From: DATFGK01 sp046712825
GTDB lineage: Bacteria > Actinomycetota > AC-67
Length of the DNA stretch: 10,674 nucleotides
Assembly (NCBI GenBank): GCA_046712825.1
Contig: JBKKCR010000013.1
Location: forward strand, 1-10,674
Direction: 5' to 3'
In this document: positions 7,625 through 10,674 of the stretch, piece by piece
How the letters are laid out: every line of letters begins with the position of its first letter
Position numbering within the stretch: position 1 is the stretch's first letter
Position numbers and translations under genes: made by a program
Notes under the pieces: generated by a model
The model's input: only the letters and a program-made list of their open reading frames with translations
The model's database searches: none
Told to the model about the DNA's origin: nothing

Positions 7625-8632
7625 TTATCGTCGCTCGCTGCCCTGATTGGAGAGGGAAGAGCCTTCCTGACCTGCGACGAGGACGAGTCCCGACCCTTCG
7701 AAACCCGGCTCAACGCCGCATCCCGGGCCGAGGATCGAATCGCGCAGGGAGGCGTCGACACCGAGGTTCGCTCCCGCGAGCAGCACCACGCGCTCGGCGG
7801 CGGCGCCGTCCTCGATCCGGGCGCCGGGCCCAAGCACCGCCGGGCCCGTTCCGGGAGCAGCGACCGCGCCTGCGTCCAGCAGGAGATCGCCCATGCGCCG
7901 GCCGACCGGCTCCGCCGTCCGCGAGCGGCCGGCGAGCACGTCCCAGTGCGCCTGCAGGTACCGCTCGGGCGTTCCGATGTCGAGCCAGTACGCCTCCGAA
8001 GCGAATCCGAAGACCGGCGCGCCGCCCTCGACCAAGCCGGGGAAGACCTGCCGCTCGAACGACCACATCTCGCCGAGCGGAATGTCCGCGAGCGTCCCGG
8101 GCTCGAGCACATAGGTTCCGGCGTTGATCAGCCCGCCTTTACCAGCGACCTCAGGAGGGGGCTTCTCGATGAAGCCCTGTACTCGCTGTTGATCGTCGAG
8201 CGGCACCAGCCCATACGGCCCGGCGTCATCCACCGGAGTCAGCGTTAGCGTCGCGACCGCGCCGGTCGAGCGATGTGCCGCGAGCAGAGCCGTCAGGTCG
8301 AGATCGGTCAGAACATCCCCGTTGAACACGATCGTTGTTCCGTCCATCTGATCGAGTACGTTGCGCACCGCCCCCGCCGTTCCGAGCGGCGCTGCCTCGC
8401 GGACCACCTCGAGGGTGATCCCCTCCCCCGCCATGCGCTCGACGAACGGATCGAACGCGTCGGCGAGGTACCCGGTCAGCAGCATCGCGTCGGTGATCCC
8501 GTGCGAGCGCATCAGGCGCAGCTGATGCTCGAGGAAAGGCCGGTTGCAGATCGGCAGCAGTGACTTCGGGATCGTGTAGGTGAGCGGGCGCAACCGCGTC
8601 CCCTCGCCTCCGGCCAGGATCAGCGCCTTCAT
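7625..8632 (-). CDS. Sugar-1-phosphate nucleotidyltransferase with C-terminal hexapeptide region
   Basis: A 335-residue NTP-transferase that joins a sugar 1-phosphate to an NTP, releasing pyrophosphate. The N-terminal signature LILAGGEGTRLRPLT (4-18) with IPKSLLP (21-27) is the nucleotide-binding and catalytic loop. Others are PLGTAGAVR (82-90), the metal-binding FNGDVL (103-108), FIEKP (154-158), INAGTYVLEP (169-178) and WLDIGTPERYLQAH (216-229). Residues about 255-320 show irregular hexapeptide spacing, suggesting a left-handed beta-helix. Gene position next to rmlD and rmlB suggests RmlA (dTDP-glucose synthesis). However, short RmlA proteins are about 290 residues without this tail, and the KSLLPICNRPFLEHQ stretch is closer to GDP-mannose pyrophosphorylase-like enzymes; I therefore give no symbol. 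The ATG at 8632 overlaps the rmlD stop (ATGA), and the next gene starts 29 nt beyond the TAA. Confidence 0.9.
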   Translation of the reverse strand: MKALILAGGEGTRLRPLTYTIPKSLLPICNRPFLEHQLRLMRSHGITDAMLLTGYLADAFDPFVERMAGEGITLEVVREAAPLGTAGAVRNVLDQMDGTTIVFNGDVLTDLDLTALLAAHRSTGAVATLTLTPVDDAGPYGLVPLDDQQRVQGFIEKPPPEVAGKGGLINAGTYVLEPGTLADIPLGEMWSFERQVFPGLVEGGAPVFGFASEAYWLDIGTPERYLQAHWDVLAGRSRTAEPVGRRMGDLLLDAGAVAAPGTGPAVLGPGARIEDGAAAERVVLLAGANLGVDASLRDSILGPGCGVEPGFEGSGLVLVAGQEGSSLSNQGSERR

Positions 8633-9489
8633 CGGACCTCGGCCTCGGCGTCGAGCGAAGCCTGAACGCCGGGCACGACCTCGGCCAGCGCCTCCCGCCA
8701 CGGACGCAGCACCGGAAGCCCGGCGGCGCGCCACGCAACGCCGTCCATCGGCGCGTAGGACGGTCGCACGGCCGGCCGCGGCATCGCCGAGGTGGGCACC
8801 GGCTCGACCCGCTCGGGATCCAGCCCGGCCTCTTCGAACGCCGCCCGCGCGAACTCGAAGCGCGAGCAGATCCCCGCGTTGACGCCGTGCAGCACTCCGG
8901 TGGTCCCGCGTTCGATCAGCTCGACCAGCGCGACCGCCAGGTCCGGTGTCGACGTCGGCGAGCCGGCCTGATCGTCGACGACGGACAATCGCTCGCGCGT
9001 CCGCGCCGCGCGGAGGATCGCCGCCACGAAGTTCTTCGTCCCCGTCCCGTACAGCCACGCCGACCGGACGACGACCCAGCGTCGCGCGTTCGCCGCGACC
9101 TCGCGTTCGCCTTCGAGCTTCGAGCGGCCGTAGTGCGAAACCGGGTTGACCTCGTCCGTTTCGACGTACGCGCGCCCGGCGAGGCCGTCGAAGACGTAGT
9201 CGGTCGAGACCTGGACGACCAGCGCCTCGCCTGCCGCGCGCGCGACGTTCCCGGCCCCGATCCCGTTGATCAGCCGCGCGCGCTCGGGGTCGCCCTCGCA
9301 CCCGTCGACGTCGGTCCACGCGGCCGAGTTCACGATGGCGTCCGGTCCGTGCTCCCGCACGGCGGCTTCGACGGCGGCCGGGTCGGCGATGTCGAGCTCG
9401 GCGTGCGAGAGCGGGATCACGTCGTCGCCGAGCACCGCGGCCAGGTCGCGGCCGAGCTGCCCGGCCCCGCCGGTGATCAGAACGCGCAC
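8629..9489 (-). CDS. rmlD: dTDP-4-dehydrorhamnose reductase
   Basis: A 286-residue NAD(P)H-dependent reductase that carries out the last step of dTDP-L-rhamnose synthesis, reducing the 4-keto group of dTDP-4-dehydro-L-rhamnose in the cytoplasm. It is an extended short-chain dehydrogenase: the cofactor loop TGGAGQLG (6-13), LDIADPAAV (32-40), NSAAWTDVDGCE (54-65), STDYVFDG (95-102), the catalytic YxxxK as YGRSK (120-124) and the RmlD-specific DDQAGSPTS (172-180). RPSYAPMD (242-249) matches the usual RPxxS/LD region near the C-terminus. Length is normal for the family. The GTG start at 9489 lies 4 nt after the rmlB stop and 7 nt after AGGAG. The end overlaps the nucleotidyltransferase start by four bases. 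Confidence 0.96.
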   Translation of the reverse strand: MRVLITGGAGQLGRDLAAVLGDDVIPLSHAELDIADPAAVEAAVREHGPDAIVNSAAWTDVDGCEGDPERARLINGIGAGNVARAAGEALVVQVSTDYVFDGLAGRAYVETDEVNPVSHYGRSKLEGEREVAANARRWVVVRSAWLYGTGTKNFVAAILRAARTRERLSVVDDQAGSPTSTPDLAVALVELIERGTTGVLHGVNAGICSRFEFARAAFEEAGLDPERVEPVPTSAMPRPAVRPSYAPMDGVAWRAAGLPVLRPWREALAEVVPGVQASLDAEAEVR

Positions 9490-9493
9490 GCGC

Positions 9494-10459
9494 TCACTCC
9501 TGACGGGCGCGGATCGGCTCCCACCACCACCGGTTCTCCCGGTACCACTCGACGGTGGCTTGGAGCGCGTCGTCGAAGCCCCACTGCGGCGCCCAGCCGA
9601 GCGCGCGGAGCCGCGTCGTGTCGACCGAGTAGCGCCGGTCGTGGCCGGGGCGGTCGGCGACCGGGGTGATCAGCGCGTGCGGCTTGCCGAGCAGATCGCA
9701 CAGCGCTCTCGAAAGCTCGACGTTCGTCAGCTCGTTTCCGGCCGCGACGTTGTAGATCTGACCGATCTCACCCTTCTCGAGCACGGCGTGGATACCGGAG
9801 ACGTGGTCCTCGACGTGGATCCAGTCGCGCACGTTCATGCCGTCGCCGTACAGCGGGACCGTCTTGTCCTCGAGGAGGTTGGTGACGAACAGCGGGATGA
9901 CCTTCTCGGGGAACTGGTATGGGCCGAACGTGTTCGAGCCGCGCGTTATCAGCACCGGCATGTTGTAGGTGCGGTGATACGAGCGCACCAGCAGATCGCC
10001 GCCGGCCTTGGAAGCGGAGTACGGGCTCGAGGGGTCGAGCCGGTCCTCCTCGTTGAACGAGCCGACGTCGATCGAGCCGTACGTCTCGTCGGTCGAGACC
10101 TGCAGGTAGCGCGGCGTCTTGTGGCGCCGGGCCGCGTCGAGCAACGCGTTCGTGCCGAGCATGTTGGTGCGCACGAACTCCGCGGCCCAGTCGATCGAGC
10201 GGTCGACGTGCGACTCCGCGGCGAAGTTCACGATCGCGTCATGGCCGGGCACGACCTCATCGAGGAGCGCCACGTCGCAGATATCGCCCTTGACGAACCG
10301 GTAGCGATTCCCCTCTTCCACGTCGCGGAGGTTCTCGAGGTTGCCGGCGTAGGTCAACAGGTCGTAGTTGGTGATCTCGACGTCGGGGCGCTCGCGAAGC
10401 ACCCAGTGCACGTAGTTGGAGCCGATGAACCCGGCGCCGCCGGTGACCAGCAGCTTCAT
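9494..10459 (-). CDS. rmlB: dTDP-glucose 4,6-dehydratase
   Basis: A 321-residue NAD-dependent dehydratase that converts dTDP-glucose to dTDP-4-dehydro-6-deoxy-glucose, the first committed step toward dTDP-L-rhamnose. Visible motifs: cofactor loop TGGAGFIGSNYV (6-17), DLLTYAGNLENL (33-44), AAESHVDRS (80-88), the catalytic STDETYG (122-128) with the Asp-Glu pair D124/E125, YSASKAGGDLL (147-157) with catalytic Y147 and K151, RGSNTFGPYQFPEK (173-186), GDGMNVRDWIHVEDH (205-219) and RPGHDRRYSVD (270-280). These are full RmlB hallmarks and the length is normal. The ATG at 10459 overlaps the rmlC stop (ATGA). An upstream in-frame extension to 10612 is just rmlC read in another frame. The Shine-Dalgarno is weak, so translation probably depends on coupling to rmlC. 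Confidence 0.97.
   Translation of the reverse strand: MKLLVTGGAGFIGSNYVHWVLRERPDVEITNYDLLTYAGNLENLRDVEEGNRYRFVKGDICDVALLDEVVPGHDAIVNFAAESHVDRSIDWAAEFVRTNMLGTNALLDAARRHKTPRYLQVSTDETYGSIDVGSFNEEDRLDPSSPYSASKAGGDLLVRSYHRTYNMPVLITRGSNTFGPYQFPEKVIPLFVTNLLEDKTVPLYGDGMNVRDWIHVEDHVSGIHAVLEKGEIGQIYNVAAGNELTNVELSRALCDLLGKPHALITPVADRPGHDRRYSVDTTRLRALGWAPQWGFDDALQATVEWYRENRWWWEPIRARQE
9497..9501 (-). promoter_or_regulatory. Shine-Dalgarno of rmlD inside the rmlB end
   Basis: The coding strand reads AGGAG, 7 nt before the GTG at 9489-9487, and overlaps the last codons of rmlB. It decides the GTG start of rmlD and indicates coupled translation. Confidence 0.65.
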
Positions 10460-10674
10460 CGGTCGGCCCCGGCGAGATCGGCCAACGTCGGCGCGTCGCG
10501 ATCCTTCTCCGAGATCTGGGTGCGGTCGGCCGGGTCTACGGGCAGGGGCCATTCGATGCCGAGGGCCGGGTCGAGTGGCGTGCAGGCAACGCCTGCCATC
10601 CCCGGCCTCCACTCCTGGTCGAAGCAGTACAGGTACTGGGTGGCCGCCTCCGCGGTGGCCTGGAACCCGTTGCC
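10456..10674 (-). CDS. rmlC: dTDP-4-dehydrorhamnose 3,5-epimerase, C-terminal part (5' end outside window)
   Basis: Reading the minus strand from the window edge gives 72 open residues and then TGA at 10458-10456. No start is present, so the gene continues beyond 10674. Family-typical pieces are GNGFQ at the first residues (the usual GHGF/AHGF strand), ATQYLC, PLDPALGIEWPL and the terminal SEKDRDAPTLADL. Together these are characteristic of RmlC, a cupin-fold epimerase of about 180-200 residues that inverts C3 and C5 of dTDP-4-dehydro-6-deoxyglucose. The catalytic His/Asp pair would be in the missing N-terminal part. Its stop overlaps the rmlB start, and the order rmlC-rmlB-rmlD supports the call. 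Confidence 0.92.
   Translation of the reverse strand, partial: GNGFQATAEAATQYLYCFDQEWRPGMAGVACTPLDPALGIEWPLPVDPADRTQISEKDRDAPTLADLAGADR

Noticed and set aside
7596..7630. AT-richer patch with repeated GATAAG near the end of the nucleotidyltransferase gene
   Set aside because: It is a short 6-bp echo around the TAA with no hairpin or T-run, so I see no terminator or operator.
5196..7646. Long plus-strand open frame of 816 codons opposite the two GT2 genes
   Set aside because: Same antisense pattern of biased composition. It also runs across two real genes and the gap between them.
8633..9319. Upstream extension of the nucleotidyltransferase gene to 9319
   Set aside because: It is rmlD read in another frame. 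The conserved start of the family (MKALILAGG) is at 8632.
10460..10612. Upstream extension of rmlB to 10612
   Set aside because: It is rmlC read in another frame; the nucleotide-binding fold begins at the ATG at 10459.
1..10674. Search for defence systems, toxin-antitoxin pairs, phage or transposon genes, tRNA or CRISPR repeats
   Set aside because: Every stretch is explained by glycan-related genes, and no gap exceeds 60 bases.

Overview
The window is a densely packed, very GC-rich stretch of bacterial DNA holding nine protein genes and no RNA gene, insertion sequence, CRISPR array or phage remnant that I can see. GTG and TTG starts, stop/start overlaps and the protein styles fit a high-GC actinomycete-like bacterium (Actinomycetota, possibly an uncultured lineage). 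That placement is inferred from composition and protein style, not from a marker gene. The theme is synthesis of a rhamnose-containing, probably methylated, cell-surface polysaccharide.

Left part (1-1757, plus strand): the C-terminal end of a SAM-dependent methyltransferase, then a one-base-overlapping gene for a multi-pass membrane protein that resembles GT-C glycosyltransferases. This pair converges on the leftward genes with only 11 bases between the stop codons.

Right part (10674 down to 1769, minus strand): a seven-gene leftward unit. In transcription order it holds rmlC (only the C-terminal 72 residues are in the window), rmlB, rmlD, a sugar-1-phosphate nucleotidyltransferase with a C-terminal hexapeptide-repeat region, a GT2 glycosyltransferase fused to a zinc-ribbon methyltransferase (554 aa), a rhamnosyltransferase-like GT2 enzyme (317 aa), and a 1051-aa protein joining a methyltransferase, a coiled coil and two GT-B glycosyltransferase modules. 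Junctions are overlaps of 4, 4 and 8 bases or gaps of 4, 29 and 60 bases, so one transcript with translational coupling is likely.

Working together: RmlB, RmlC and RmlD turn dTDP-glucose into dTDP-L-rhamnose. The nucleotidyltransferase sits where RmlA would be expected, but its N-terminal motifs look more like GDP-mannose pyrophosphorylase-type enzymes, so its sugar nucleotide is unsettled. The GT2 and GT-B domains would build the glycan from such donors. Three separate methyltransferase domains suggest O-methylated sugars. The GT-C-like membrane protein may add a lipid-linked sugar on the outer face of the membrane. The most unusual items are the two methyltransferase-glycosyltransferase fusions. 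The 1051-aa one recalls, in layout only, the coiled-coil ruler logic of chain-terminating enzymes such as WbdD.
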